The notes under the pieces are model-generated. The model was given only the letters and a program-made list of their open reading frames with translations, did not search any database and had not been told where the DNA came from. A stretch of DNA of 64,000 nt from Nocardioides bizhenqiangii (lineage in GTDB: Bacteria > Actinomycetota > Actinomycetes > Propionibacteriales > Nocardioidaceae). Of the stretch, positions 15,083-24,440 are shown one piece after another. The position numbers and the translations under genes are program-made. Location of the stretch: NCBI RefSeq assembly GCF_034661235.1, contig NZ_CP141059.1, forward strand, positions 1,921,501-1,985,500, in the 5' to 3' direction. The first letter of the stretch is position 1. Each line of letters opens with the position of its first letter.

Positions 15083-16774
15083 ATGACCGCCATGGACGCT
15101 GACGAGGTCGAGGCGCGCACGCAGGCGGCGCTCGACCTCGCCAGGACCTATGTGTTCGGCACCGATCCGGGCCGCATTCCCGCCGTCCTCTTCGAGGCAT
15201 ACGTCGCCGGCGCTGCTGACCTGGACCGCGCTCTCCTCGGTGCCGCGCTGGCCCGCTGCTGGGCCTACGCGGGGGAGCACAAGCGTGCCGTGCCGTTCGC
15301 CATCGCTGCCGTGAAGCATGCCGAGGCCACCGGCGATCCGGCTGTCCTGGCCAGCGCGCTCGACGCCGCGCTCGCCACACACTGGGGGCCGGACGAGCTC
15401 GAGGTCCGGGTGGATCTCGCCGGCAAGCTCGCCGACGCGGCGGCGCACCTCGGCGACGCCGACGCGCGCACGACCGCACACCTGTGGCTGCTGACCGTGG
15501 CCGCCGAGACTCTCGACCTGTCCGAGCTCAACCGACAGCTGCACGCTCTCGAGCGGCTGGGCGAGGAGTCGAGGAAGGCCCTCTTCTTCGCCGCTACCCG
15601 GCGGTTGATGCTCGACCTCATGCGGGGCCGGACCGACACCGTAGCGCCGCTGGTGTCGCTCGCCGAGGAGACGATGGATGAGCTTCCCGACGGCTACTTC
15701 GTGGTGAGTGCGCTCATCGGCTATTGCGGTGTCCAGGCCGGCGACCGGAGCGAGCCTCTCGTCGCGCGGATGCGCGAGGGCGAGGCAATCGCGGAACGAG
15801 AGGGGATCCGCGAGATCTACGCCGAGATCGCGTGGCTGTATCGCGAGATCGGGCTGGTCGACGACGCTCGACGCCTCGCCTCGATGTTCGACGACCGAGT
15901 GCTGGCCAAGCTGCCCCGCGACCACAACTACCTCCTGGTCCTGCATCTGCTGCTCGATGTCGCTCTTGCGACCGGCCTCGACGACATGGTCGAAACGATC
16001 ACTCCGCTCCTGCTCCCGTACGCCGGCCGGTCCGTCATCAACGCTGGAGCGGTGACGTTCCACGGGGTCACCGACGACACCCTCGCCCGGGCCTGCGCAC
16101 GTCTCGGCGACGCCGAGCGGGCAGCTGCACTACGTGAGAAGGCGCTGACGACGTACCGACGGATCGGCGCGACCTGGTGGCGCGAGCGTCTCGAGGCGGC
16201 TGCGCCGGCCGCGGTCGAGGCCTTCCGGTCCACCAGAATGACCCTGCGACCCGGACCCGCCGGAGTGTGGCTGGTCGGGCGTGGAGTCGACGAGGCGGCG
16301 ATCCCGGCGCGCCGCGGGCTCGAGCACCTGCACGTCCTGCTGTCGAGCCCGGGCCGAGAGGTGTCCGCACTGCGTCTAGCCGGCGGAGGGGAGACGGTGG
16401 AGCAGTCTGGGCTCGGGGAGGTCGTCGATGCGCAGGCGCTGGCGTCCTACCGCCGCCGCCTCGCGGATATCGACACCGAGCTCGACGAGGCCGACGTGTC
16501 GGGCGACGCAAGGCGCGGCGAACAGCTGACCGCCGAGCGGCAAGCCCTGCTGGCGGAGGTCTCCGCTGCCACCGGCCTCGGCGGTCGACCACGCAGCGCC
16601 GGCAGCGGCGCAGAGCGCGCCCGGATCGCGGTCCGCAAGGCCATCGCCACCGCGCTGAACGCGATCCACAGCGCCGACCCGGTGGTCGCGCGCCATCTCA
16701 CTTCCCGCGTGCGTACCGGCCTGTGGTGCAGCTACGAGCCTGACCCGGACGCCCAGGTCGACTGGCGACTGTGA
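15083..16774 (+). CDS. TPR-containing protein resembling the C-terminal half of AfsR/adenylate-cyclase-like ATPase regulators
   Basis: A 563-residue protein. Residues about 20-380 are helical repeats (TPR-like), with Ala/Leu-rich pairs. The last ~65 residues (GRPRSAGSGAERARIAVRKA, then ATALNAIHSADPVVARHLTS and GLWCSY) match the tail domain of large actinobacterial AAA-type regulators. Neither a P-loop ATPase nor a DNA-binding helix-turn-helix is present, so it looks like a stand-alone sensor/scaffold half. The start is ATG 15083, just after the frameshifted NTF2-like gene; the cupin, NTF2-like and TPR genes may be one unit. Function unknown. Confidence 0.6.
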   Translation: MTAMDADEVEARTQAALDLARTYVFGTDPGRIPAVLFEAYVAGAADLDRALLGAALARCWAYAGEHKRAVPFAIAAVKHAEATGDPAVLASALDAALATHWGPDELEVRVDLAGKLADAAAHLGDADARTTAHLWLLTVAAETLDLSELNRQLHALERLGEESRKALFFAATRRLMLDLMRGRTDTVAPLVSLAEETMDELPDGYFVVSALIGYCGVQAGDRSEPLVARMREGEAIAEREGIREIYAEIAWLYREIGLVDDARRLASMFDDRVLAKLPRDHNYLLVLHLLLDVALATGLDDMVETITPLLLPYAGRSVINAGAVTFHGVTDDTLARACARLGDAERAAALREKALTTYRRIGATWWRERLEAAAPAAVEAFRSTRMTLRPGPAGVWLVGRGVDEAAIPARRGLEHLHVLLSSPGREVSALRLAGGGETVEQSGLGEVVDAQALASYRRRLADIDTELDEADVSGDARRGEQLTAERQALLAEVSAATGLGGRPRSAGSGAERARIAVRKAIATALNAIHSADPVVARHLTSRVRTGLWCSYEPDPDAQVDWRL

Positions 16775-16815
16775 TTCCGGCGCGGGTCGCTCCCGCGCGG
16801 GTGATGATGGGGACC

Positions 16816-17631
16816 ATGGACGACCACCGCGACCGGATCTCCGCATTCCACGACCTGCACACCGCGGGTTGCTTCGTGATGCCGAACCCGTGGGATGTCG
16901 GCACCGCGCGAGCCCTGGAGCGGCTGGGCTTCCCGGCGCTGGCGACGACCAGTGCCGGCGCGGCCTGGACGCTCGGGCGCACGGACAACGAGCTGACCCT
17001 GGAGCAGTCGCTCGCGCACCTGCGGGCGATCGCCGGGGCGGTCACGGTGCCGGTCAACGCCGACTTCCAGGGTGGGTTCGCGGTGGAGCCGGACCAGGTC
17101 GCCGAGAACGTCAAGCTGGCCGTAGCCACCGGGGTCGCCGGTCTCTCCATCGAGGACTCGTCCGGCGACGAAGCGGATCCGCTCTACGACTTCGACCTCG
17201 CGGTGGAGCGAGTCCGCGCGGCGCGGCGCGCGATCGACGAGACCGGCACCGGCGTGCTGCTGACCGGCCGGTCCGAGGGCTTCGTGTGCGGCCGGCCCGA
17301 CATCGACGAGGCGATCCGACGGCTGCAGGCGTACGCCGCAGCCGGCGCGGACTGTCTCTACGCCCCTCGGATCGAGTCCGCCGAGCACGTCACGGCCATC
17401 ATCGGCGCCGTCGCGCCCAAGCCGGTGAACCTCCTGATCAACGCGCCGTTCATCTCCGTCGCCGAGGCCGCTCGGCTGGGAGCCCGGCGGATCAGCGTCG
17501 GCGGCACGCTCGCCCGCGTTGCCTGGGGCGGGGTGCTCGAGGCCGCGAAGGAGCTCGTGGAAGCCGGCACGGTCTCCCGGTTCGTCGACCTCCCGAACGT
17601 CGACGCGCTCTTCGAGGCGGACGACGCCTGA
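16816..17631 (+). CDS. Isocitrate lyase/phosphoenolpyruvate mutase superfamily protein
   Basis: A 271-residue TIM-barrel protein. FVMPNPWDVGTA near the start, VNADFQGGFA and GLSIEDSSG are the metal- and phosphate/carboxylate-binding regions of the superfamily (the Asp-x-x-x-Gly and Glu-Asp motifs). The isocitrate-lyase KKCGH motif is replaced by GRSEGFVCGRPD, as in oxaloacetate-decarboxylase, carboxyphosphonate or 2-methylisocitrate-like members, so the C-C lyase substrate is unknown. Start ATG 16816 is favoured; 16804 and 16807 are also in frame. Confidence 0.8.
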   Translation: MDDHRDRISAFHDLHTAGCFVMPNPWDVGTARALERLGFPALATTSAGAAWTLGRTDNELTLEQSLAHLRAIAGAVTVPVNADFQGGFAVEPDQVAENVKLAVATGVAGLSIEDSSGDEADPLYDFDLAVERVRAARRAIDETGTGVLLTGRSEGFVCGRPDIDEAIRRLQAYAAAGADCLYAPRIESAEHVTAIIGAVAPKPVNLLINAPFISVAEAARLGARRISVGGTLARVAWGGVLEAAKELVEAGTVSRFVDLPNVDALFEADDA

Positions 17632-17659
17632 CGGCTCGTCCGGAGACCTCCGCGCGTCG

Positions 17660-18001
17660 TCACCAACCGAACTCGCGCAGGCGCGCGTCGCCGATCCCGA
17701 AGTGGTGGCCGACCTCATGGATGACGGTTCGGCGGACCTGTTCGACGACCTCCTCCTCGGTGGAGCAGCGGGCGCAGATCGCCCGCCGGTAGATCGTGAT
17801 CCGGTCCGGCATGACGCCGGCGTAGGACGAGGTGCGCCGCGTCAGTGGGATGCCCTGGTAGAGCCCGAGCAGGCCCGGCCTGCCTCCGTGGAGGTCGACG
17901 GTGACGGCGACGTTGCTCAGGATCTGACCCAGGTCCGCGGGCAGTCCGTCGAGCGCCGAGCGGACCATCTCCTCGAACCGCTCTGGCTCCACCTCGATCA
18001 C
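17660..18001 (-). CDS. Metallopeptidase family protein (minimal gluzincin)
   Basis: A 113-residue protein with the zinc motif HEVGHHFGIGD (HExxH followed by the usual third-ligand region) close to its C terminus. The length and the LYQGIPLTRR and PDRITIYRRAI segments match the small DUF1025-type metallopeptidase family widespread in actinobacteria. Start is GTG at 18001. Substrate is unknown and no signal peptide is visible, so it acts in the cytoplasm. Convergent with the PEP-mutase-like gene and divergent from the next gene. Confidence 0.85.
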   Translation of the reverse strand: MIEVEPERFEEMVRSALDGLPADLGQILSNVAVTVDLHGGRPGLLGLYQGIPLTRRTSSYAGVMPDRITIYRRAICARCSTEEEVVEQVRRTVIHEVGHHFGIGDARLREFGW

Positions 18002-18069
18002 GAGACCAGTCTCCTGCGGAGCACCAAAACTGAGCGGTCCGCCCGGGGGAGCGCAGGTATGGTCCCGGC

Positions 18070-18411
18070 ATGGCGGATGACTGGCGGAGCGACATGGTCG
18101 ACCGGCTGCGTGCCCTCATCACGAAGGCCGAGCCCGACGTCGTCGAGGAGGCGAAGTGGCGCAAGGAGTCGAACCCTGACGGCGTGCCGACCTTCTCCCG
18201 TTCGGGCCTGATCTGCACTGTCGAGACCTACGGGGATAAGGTGAAGCTCACCTTCGCCAGGGGTGCCGCGCTGGACGACCCCGCCGGGCTGTTCAACGCC
18301 AGCCTCGATGCCGGCACCAGGCGGGCGATCGACATCCATGAGGGGGACGAGATCGACGAGGACGCTTTCGTCGCCCTCGTCCGCGAGGCGGTCGACCTCA
18401 ACCAGTCATGA
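18070..18411 (+). CDS. DUF1801 (YdhG-like) protein
   Basis: A 113-residue small protein with EEAKWRKESNPDGVPTFSRS and GDKVKLTFARGAALDDP, the core of the DUF1801 fold, including the conserved Lys/Trp region. Relatives are frataxin-like in shape or act as small stress proteins; no reaction is established. Start ATG 18070 follows a GGGGGAG-like stretch. Single gene, divergent from the metallopeptidase gene and convergent with the acyl-CoA dehydrogenase. Confidence 0.75.
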   Translation: MADDWRSDMVDRLRALITKAEPDVVEEAKWRKESNPDGVPTFSRSGLICTVETYGDKVKLTFARGAALDDPAGLFNASLDAGTRRAIDIHEGDEIDEDAFVALVREAVDLNQS

Positions 18412-18430
18412 GGCTGCTCGGTCCTGGTCG

Positions 18431-20389
18431 TCAGCGGTAGCTGCGGTGGACCGTCTCGTGCTCGCTGGGTCCTGCCGCCCAGGGCGCGATCCACGGACCG
18501 GTGCCCTCCGACTGGTCGATCACGCCGTCCTCGACCCAGGCGTAGTCACCGTCGAGCACCTGGCGGGCGACCCGTCGGTCGGTGTCGTCGGTGTTGGCCC
18601 ACAGTCGGTCGAACAGGTGCTCCGCGCGCAGGCGGGCCTGCTCGCAGAACGCATCGGCGAGCGCGAACGCCGCGTCCCCCTGCGACGGATCGTCGGCGCG
18701 GATCATCGCGGCCCGCGAGCACGCGGCAGTCATGGCGAACAGCTCGGCACCGATGTCGACGATGCGGCCGAGGAAGCCCTGCTTGTGCTCGAGCTTCGCC
18801 TGCCACCGTGACATGCCGTAGAACGTCTGCCGGGCCAGCTTGCGCGAGGACCGTTCGACGTACCGCAGGTGGCCGGCGAGCGGTCCGAACTCGCCGTACG
18901 CACCGGGGACGGTCCCCTTGCCGACCGCGAGCTGCGGCAGCCACCTCGCGTAGAAGCCGCTCGCCTTGGCCGCGGCCCTCGCCTTGCGCTGGGCACTCGC
19001 ATCAGCCACTGCCAGGTCGCCGGCAGCGGCGAGGTGGGCGTCGACCGCCTCGCGAGCGACGATCAGGTGCATGATCTCGGTCGAACCCTCGAAGATCCGG
19101 TTGATCCGCAGGTCCCGCAGCACCTGCTCGGCGTTGACCGCTCGCTCGCCACGCGCCGCGAGTGACGCAGCCGTTTCGTAGCCACGGCCCCCGCGGACCT
19201 GGACCAGCTCGTCGGCCACCCGCCACGCCATCTCGCTGGACCACAGCTTGGCGAGCGCGGCCTCGATCCGGATGTCCTTCGAGCCGGCGTCCGCGAGCTC
19301 CGCGGACAGCTCGAGCACCGCCTCCAGAGCGAACGTCGTCGCTGCGATGAACGAGATCTTCTCCGCCACCGCGCCGTGCTGACCGACCGGCTTTCCCCAC
19401 TGCACCCGCTCGGCCGACCACTCACGAGCGATCTTCAGCGACCACTTGCCGGCGGCTGCGCACATCGCCGGGATGGACAGTCGGCCGGTGTTGAGGGTGG
19501 TGAGCGCGATCCTGAGCCCGTCACCCTCACGACCGAGCAGGTTGCCGGCCGGCACCCGCACCTGGTGGAACCGGGTCACGCCGTTCTCGAGACCCTTGAG
19601 GCCCATGAACGAGTTGCGCCTCTCGACGGTGATGCCCTCGGACGCGGCGTCGACGACGAAGGCGCTGATCCCGCCGCGACCGCCCTCGTGCTCGGGCACC
19701 CGGGCCATCACGACGACCAGCTCCGCGATGACGCCGTTGGTGGTCCACAGCTTGACGCCGTCGAGGAGGTAGCTGCGGCCGTCCTCGGAGAGCGTGGCGG
19801 TGGACGACATCCGGGCCGGGTCGGACCCGACGTCGGGCTCGGTCAGGAGGAAGGCGGTGATCGCGCCTCCGGCGCAGCGCGGCAGGAACTCCTGCTTCTG
19901 CTGCTCGCTCCCGAACATCTTCACCGGCTCCGGGACCCCGATGGACTGGTGCGCGGAGATCAGGGCGCCGAGGCTCGGGTGGACCGACCCCACCAGCATC
20001 AGTGCGCGACCGTAGTAGGCCATGGTGAGCCCGAGCCCGCCGTACTGCTGGGGGATCTTGATGCCGAAGGTGCCGATGTCGGCGAGCGCCGCGAGGTAGT
20101 CGTCGGGGATCCGGTCTTCGCGCTCGATCCGCTGACCGTCGAGCGTCTCGCACACGGCGCGCAGCCGGTCGAGATACGCCTCTCCCCGCTCGACGTCCGC
20201 GGCTGCGCCGCGCGGGTGCGGGTGGACCAGGGAGAGGTCGAACCGGCCGAGGTAGAGCCCCTTGGCGAAGCTCGGCCGGCGCCACTCCGCCTCGCGCGCG
20301 GACTCCGCCAGCTCGCGAGCCTCGGCTTCGGTCGCGTGCACGCGGGTGCCCGGTGCATCGGTGGCGTTGTCGGTCAGGTGTGAAGTCAT
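18431..20389 (-). CDS. Acyl-CoA dehydrogenase, large C-terminally extended form
   Basis: A 652-residue FAD flavoprotein. Residues ~90-480 form the acyl-CoA dehydrogenase core (FLLTEPDVGSDP, KLWTTNG, NRIFEGSTEIMHL), and about 170 further residues form an extra C-terminal helical domain, as in VLCAD/FadE-like enzymes acting on longer chains. It introduces the trans-2 double bond in acyl-CoA, the first step of beta-oxidation. Start ATG 20389 follows CGGAGG. It stands alone, far from the catabolic island, and has no matching operator repeat before it. Confidence 0.9.
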   Translation of the reverse strand: MTSHLTDNATDAPGTRVHATEAEARELAESAREAEWRRPSFAKGLYLGRFDLSLVHPHPRGAAADVERGEAYLDRLRAVCETLDGQRIEREDRIPDDYLAALADIGTFGIKIPQQYGGLGLTMAYYGRALMLVGSVHPSLGALISAHQSIGVPEPVKMFGSEQQKQEFLPRCAGGAITAFLLTEPDVGSDPARMSSTATLSEDGRSYLLDGVKLWTTNGVIAELVVVMARVPEHEGGRGGISAFVVDAASEGITVERRNSFMGLKGLENGVTRFHQVRVPAGNLLGREGDGLRIALTTLNTGRLSIPAMCAAAGKWSLKIAREWSAERVQWGKPVGQHGAVAEKISFIAATTFALEAVLELSAELADAGSKDIRIEAALAKLWSSEMAWRVADELVQVRGGRGYETAASLAARGERAVNAEQVLRDLRINRIFEGSTEIMHLIVAREAVDAHLAAAGDLAVADASAQRKARAAAKASGFYARWLPQLAVGKGTVPGAYGEFGPLAGHLRYVERSSRKLARQTFYGMSRWQAKLEHKQGFLGRIVDIGAELFAMTAACSRAAMIRADDPSQGDAAFALADAFCEQARLRAEHLFDRLWANTDDTDRRVARQVLDGDYAWVEDGVIDQSEGTGPWIAPWAAGPSEHETVHRSYR

Positions 20390-20565
20390 CCGGGCCTCCG
20401 GTTCTCGGGCCCCCCAGTGTTGCTCCGAAGTAGTGAGCGAGGGAAGAGGGAGGAGCTCCGATCGCGGGGCGGGGCCCGCGAGCGTCGGTCGGCTCCGATA
20501 CTGTGCAACGGCCACCGCGTCGAGAACAGGCGCTCGGGTGGCCGTGCGCGGCGGAGGATCTCCTC

Positions 20566-20787
20566 TTGGCGAAGTATGTGCGGGTGACGGTCCATCACGT
20601 GGACGGGCCCGTGATCGGACTGATTCTCGACTGGCGGAAGGTCGACGGTGCCCTCCAGGGCCTGGTGACCTACGAGCTGCGGGACCGGGTCGTCACCGAC
20701 TGGGTGCCGGCGATGTCGCTCTCGGTGGTGGACGACACCTCGTGGGACGAGGAGAGCGACGGAGACGCCGTGCCCTCGCCGGGGTAG
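20566..20787 (+). CDS. Small hypothetical protein
   Basis: A 73-residue acidic protein starting at TTG 20566 behind GGAGGA (20552-20557); an in-frame upstream GTG/ATG start near 20503 is possible but lacks a binding site. The sequence (VRVTVHHVDGPVIGLILDWR) looks like a small beta-sheet domain with a hydrophilic, Asp/Glu-rich tail. No family is recognised. It lies divergent from the acyl-CoA dehydrogenase in the gap 20390-20886. Confidence 0.5.
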   Translation: MAKYVRVTVHHVDGPVIGLILDWRKVDGALQGLVTYELRDRVVTDWVPAMSLSVVDDTSWDEESDGDAVPSPG

Positions 20788-20886
20788 CCGGAAGCAGCGC
20801 CGGCACGCCGGCTGCGGTCCTGGACGTGACTGACTCCACCGGGCCCGGGTACCGACGGAGCATCGATCGACTTGTGAAGGAAACGC

Positions 20887-21687
20887 ATGAACCACACCGC
20901 AGCTCGACCACCGCTCGCTCTCGTCACCGGCGCATCGACCGGCATCGGTCGCGCCCTTGCGCGTCAGTTCGCTGAGCACGGGTACGACGTCGTGGTCGCC
21001 GCCGACGAGCCGGAGATCGAGCGGACCGCCGACGAGATCGCCGCCGTCTCGGGCCAGCTCGTGACACCGGTGCAGGTCGACCTGAGCACGGCCGACGGGG
21101 TGCAACGGCTCTACGAGGCGGCGACCGGCAGCGACCGGGCGCTGGATGCCGTCGCGCTGAACGTCGGCACCGGTGTGCACGGCCGCTTCGACACCACGGA
21201 CCTCGACGAGGACCTCCGCCTGGTCGACCTCAACTGCCGTTCGACGGTCCACCTCGCCAAGCTCGTGGTCCGCGACATGGTCACGCGGGGCGAGGGACGC
21301 GTTCTCGTCACCGCGTCCATCGCGGCCAGGGCGCCCGGCCCGTTCCATGCGACGTACGCGGCGTCGAAGGCGTTCGTGCACTCGTTCGCGGAGGCGGTCC
21401 GCCACGAGCTCGACGGCACGGGGGTCACCGTCACCTCACTGATGCCGGGGCCCACGGACACAGCCTTCTTCGAGCGCGCACACTACGAAGACACCCAGGT
21501 GGCCACCGGTCCCAAGGACAGCCCCGACCAGGTGGCCGCGGACGGGTTCGCGGCGCTCATGGCAGGACGGGCCCACGTCGTCCCCGGCTCGCTGAGGAAC
21601 AAGGTCATGGCGGCGGGGTCGGCCTTGGTGCCGGACGCGCTGGCGGCCAAGGTCGCGGCACGCCAGACCAAGCCCGGGTCGGCCTGA
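20887..21687 (+). CDS. Short-chain dehydrogenase/reductase
   Basis: A 266-residue classical SDR. TGASTGIG (residues 14-21) binds NAD(P); the catalytic Tyr-x3-Lys is in YAASK, with ITASIAA-like Ser upstream (LVTASIAARAPG). It is likely an alcohol/ketone oxidoreductase; the family's DltE/YdfG-like subgroup is the nearest impression. The ATG follows GGAAAC near 20880, a moderate site. Single gene before the DUF72 gene; no substrate evidence. Confidence 0.85.
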   Translation: MNHTAARPPLALVTGASTGIGRALARQFAEHGYDVVVAADEPEIERTADEIAAVSGQLVTPVQVDLSTADGVQRLYEAATGSDRALDAVALNVGTGVHGRFDTTDLDEDLRLVDLNCRSTVHLAKLVVRDMVTRGEGRVLVTASIAARAPGPFHATYAASKAFVHSFAEAVRHELDGTGVTVTSLMPGPTDTAFFERAHYEDTQVATGPKDSPDQVAADGFAALMAGRAHVVPGSLRNKVMAAGSALVPDALAAKVAARQTKPGSA

Positions 21688-21707
21688 CGCACGGGAGCAG
21701 ATGGGTG

Positions 21708-22556
21708 ATGTCCGGCCGGTCGAAGAGCGTCCGTGATGTCCGCATCGGTCTCTCGGGCTGGGACTACCCCAAGTGGCAGGGGGACTTCTACCCCCCGACG
21801 CTTGCTGCGCGACGGAGGCTGGAGTACGTCGGCCAGCACTTCGACACCGTCGAGGTGAACGGCTCCTTCTACTCGCTGCAGCGGCCGACGTCCTACCAGC
21901 GGTGGTACGACGCTACGCCCGCCGGCTTCGACCTCGCGCTCAAGGGCGGACGGTTCATCACCCATCTCAAGCGCTTGCGCGATGTGGAGCAGGGGCTCGC
22001 GAACTTCTTCGCGTCCGGTCCTCTCGTCCTGGCCGAGAAGCTCGGCCCGGTGCTGTGGCAGCTGCCGGCCACCATCACGTTCGACGAGGCGCTGATCGAC
22101 GGGTTCCTCGCCCGGCTGCCGCGCACGACCACTGCTGCCGCCGACCTGGCCCGGCGGCACGACGCCAAGCTGCGCGGCCGGGTGGCGCTGGATGCCGGCG
22201 ACGAGCGGCCGATCCGGCACGCGCTCGAGGTCCGGCACCGCTCGTTCGACGACCCGCGCTTCTACGACCTCCTGGCCCGCCACGACGTCGCGAACGTGGT
22301 GTCCGACAGCCCGACCTGGCCGATGCTGGATCGCCGGACGACCGACCTGGTGTACGTCCGGCTGCACGGCCACACCGAGCTCTACCACAGCGGCTACAGC
22401 GGCGCTTCTCTCGACGCCTGGGCACGTCGCTGCCGGGGCTGGGCCGAGCACGGGCCCGTCTACGTCTACTTCGACAACGACGCCAGGGGTCGAGCACCGC
22501 ACGACGCCCTCGGCCTCCGGCGGCGGCTGGGGCTGGAGAGCCGTCTGGCGGGCTGA
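21708..22556 (+). CDS. DUF72 family protein
   Basis: A 282-residue TIM-barrel-like protein. GLSGWDYPKWQGDFYP and FDTVEVNGSFYSLQ mark the DUF72 family, with a C-terminal YVYFDNDARGRAP. DUF72 proteins are widespread, of unknown reaction, with a fold that suggests metal-dependent phosphate chemistry. ATG 21708 is used; GTG 21705 is immediately upstream. The nadE gene follows after 20 bases, possibly cotranscribed. Confidence 0.85.
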   Translation: MSGRSKSVRDVRIGLSGWDYPKWQGDFYPPTLAARRRLEYVGQHFDTVEVNGSFYSLQRPTSYQRWYDATPAGFDLALKGGRFITHLKRLRDVEQGLANFFASGPLVLAEKLGPVLWQLPATITFDEALIDGFLARLPRTTTAAADLARRHDAKLRGRVALDAGDERPIRHALEVRHRSFDDPRFYDLLARHDVANVVSDSPTWPMLDRRTTDLVYVRLHGHTELYHSGYSGASLDAWARRCRGWAEHGPVYVYFDNDARGRAPHDALGLRRRLGLESRLAG

Positions 22557-22576
22557 GAGCGGGGTACCGCGAGGCC

Positions 22577-23365
22577 ATGACCAGTCAGGCGTCCATCCGG
22601 CAGGCCCTCGGCGTACCCGACGACTTCGATGCTGCGGCCGACGCAGAGCGCCGCATCCAGTTCCTCTCCGACTACCTGGAGGAGAGCGGCGCGACGGGCT
22701 ACGTGCTGGGGATCAGTGGGGGGCTCGACTCGACCGTCGCCGGACGACTCGCCAGCCTCGCGTGTCAGCGCGTCGGCAAGACGTTCACCGCGATGCGCCT
22801 GCCCTACGGGCAGCAGAGCGACGAGTCCGACGCCGCCGAGGCGATCGCCTTCATCGAGCCGTCCGAGACGGTGACGGTCGACATCAAGCCGGCCGTCGAT
22901 GCACTGCACGAGGCGACGACGAGCGCGGACCTCGACCCCGCGAAGGCGGACTTCGTCAAGGGCAACATCAAGGCGCGCCAGCGCATGGTCGCGCAGTACG
23001 CCGTCGCCGGCCGCTGGGGCGCCCTGGTCGTGGGGACGGACCAGGCGGCCGAGGCGGTGATGGGCTTCTTCACGAAGCACGGCGACGGAGCATGTGACGT
23101 CGTGCCGCTGGCCGGCCTCACCAAGAGCCGGGTGCGCGAGGTCGGCCGTCAGCTCGGGGCGCCGGACCGCCTCGTGGAGAAGATCCCGACCGCTGACCTG
23201 GAGGAGCTGCGCCCGTCCCTCCCCGACGAAGAGGCCTACGGCGTCACCTACCAGGAGATCGACGCGTACCTGGTCGGCGACCAGGTCAGCGACCACGCCC
23301 AGGACGTCATCGAGACCGCCTACCGCAAGACCGCGCACAAGCGCGCGCTCCCGCCCGGGCCGTGA
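22577..23365 (+). CDS. nadE: NH3-dependent NAD+ synthetase
   Basis: A 262-residue enzyme, the length of the ammonia-dependent form without a glutaminase domain. It adenylates deamido-NAD and amidates it with ammonia to give NAD+. The P-loop SGGLDS (residues 47-52) and downstream GTDQAAEAVMGFFTKHGDG are diagnostic. ATG 22577 starts 20 bases after the DUF72 stop. The catalytic Asp/Thr regions of the adenylation site are all present and the frame is intact. Confidence 0.95.
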   Translation: MTSQASIRQALGVPDDFDAAADAERRIQFLSDYLEESGATGYVLGISGGLDSTVAGRLASLACQRVGKTFTAMRLPYGQQSDESDAAEAIAFIEPSETVTVDIKPAVDALHEATTSADLDPAKADFVKGNIKARQRMVAQYAVAGRWGALVVGTDQAAEAVMGFFTKHGDGACDVVPLAGLTKSRVREVGRQLGAPDRLVEKIPTADLEELRPSLPDEEAYGVTYQEIDAYLVGDQVSDHAQDVIETAYRKTAHKRALPPGP

Positions 23366-23450
23366 CGACGCCGACACCCAGCCAGCCACCGGGCGATGTC
23401 ATGCCCGCACGCGCAATGGGTATCGAAGGCGCACACGAGACGGAGGTGAC

Positions 23451-24440
23451 ATGGAGCTGCCTGAGCCCCGCGGAACACTCAGCGCCGAGCTGACGACGGC
23501 GCTGCGCGACGGGATCACACGCGTGTCTCGCGCCGCGCCCGACGACGACGAGGACCTGCACCTCAGCCTGTGGATGCTCTACGAGCTGCACTACCGAGGC
23601 TTCGCCGGGGTGGACGAAGCACGAGAGTGGGACCCCGACCTGATCGCGGTGCGCGGGCGCCTGGAGGCCCAGTTCGAGACCGAGCTCCGGGCCGCCTGCC
23701 AGCCGATCATCGCGCTGGCCGACGACCAGGGGACGGTGCCGGACCAGCTGGTCGCCATCACCGCGTACGACACCGGGATCTCGCTCCCGCAGTTCCTCCA
23801 GCGTGAGGCCACCACTGCTCAGTACCTCGAGTTCCTGGTCCAGCGCAGTCTCTACCACCTCAAGGAGAGCGACCCCCAGGCATGGGCGCTCCCTCGCCTC
23901 GAGGGTCCGGCCAAGGTCGCACTCGCCGAGCTGTTGTACGACGAGTTCGGGGGAGGCCGTCCGGAACGGCTGCACAGTCGCCTCTACGCCGAGGCCCTCC
24001 AGGCGGTCGACCTGGATCCGTCGTACGGCGCCTACGTCGACCGGGTGCCGGGCTACACGCTCGCCGCCAACAACGCGATGTCGCTCTTCGGTCTGCACGG
24101 CAGGCTGAGAGGCGCGGCGATGGGCCACCTGGCGGCCTTCGAGATGACCAGCTCCCTGCCCTGTCGCCGGTTCCTCCAGGGGGCACGGCGGCTCGAGCTC
24201 GGGGGTCCCGTCGAGCGGTACTTCGACGAGCACGTCGAGGCCGACGCCGTGCACGAGCACCTCGCGGCGCGCGCGATCTGTGGTGCACTGGTGGACGCCG
24301 AACCGCAGCTCCGGTCCGCCGTCCTGTTCGGTGCGGCTGCATGCGTCCACCTCGATGCCGTCGCGGCAGACCAGGTGATCGGCGCCTGGACCACCGGACG
24401 CTCCGCGCTGCTGCCGGCTCCCGACCGGGAGGTCGCGTGA
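23451..24440 (+). CDS. Heme-oxygenase-like diiron protein (iron-containing redox enzyme family)
   Basis: A 329-residue, all-helical protein of the heme-oxygenase-like (HDO) superfamily. Acidic/His ligand pairs are spread over helices, e.g. LLYDEFGGGRPERLHSRLY, AAFEMTSS and YFDEHVEADAVHEHLA, consistent with a diiron centre. HDO enzymes use O2 for C-C or C-N cleavage or N-oxygenation; the substrate here is unknown. ATG 23451 follows CGGAGG. The stop overlaps the CDGSH gene (GTGA), so the two are co-translated and the CDGSH protein is a likely electron carrier. Confidence 0.8.
   Translation: MELPEPRGTLSAELTTALRDGITRVSRAAPDDDEDLHLSLWMLYELHYRGFAGVDEAREWDPDLIAVRGRLEAQFETELRAACQPIIALADDQGTVPDQLVAITAYDTGISLPQFLQREATTAQYLEFLVQRSLYHLKESDPQAWALPRLEGPAKVALAELLYDEFGGGRPERLHSRLYAEALQAVDLDPSYGAYVDRVPGYTLAANNAMSLFGLHGRLRGAAMGHLAAFEMTSSLPCRRFLQGARRLELGGPVERYFDEHVEADAVHEHLAARAICGALVDAEPQLRSAVLFGAAACVHLDAVAADQVIGAWTTGRSALLPAPDREVA

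Noticed and set aside
15083..16774. LuxR- or AfsR-type regulator for the TPR protein
   Set aside because: No helix-turn-helix and no P-loop are visible, so a complete regulator cannot be claimed; only tail-domain resemblance is kept.
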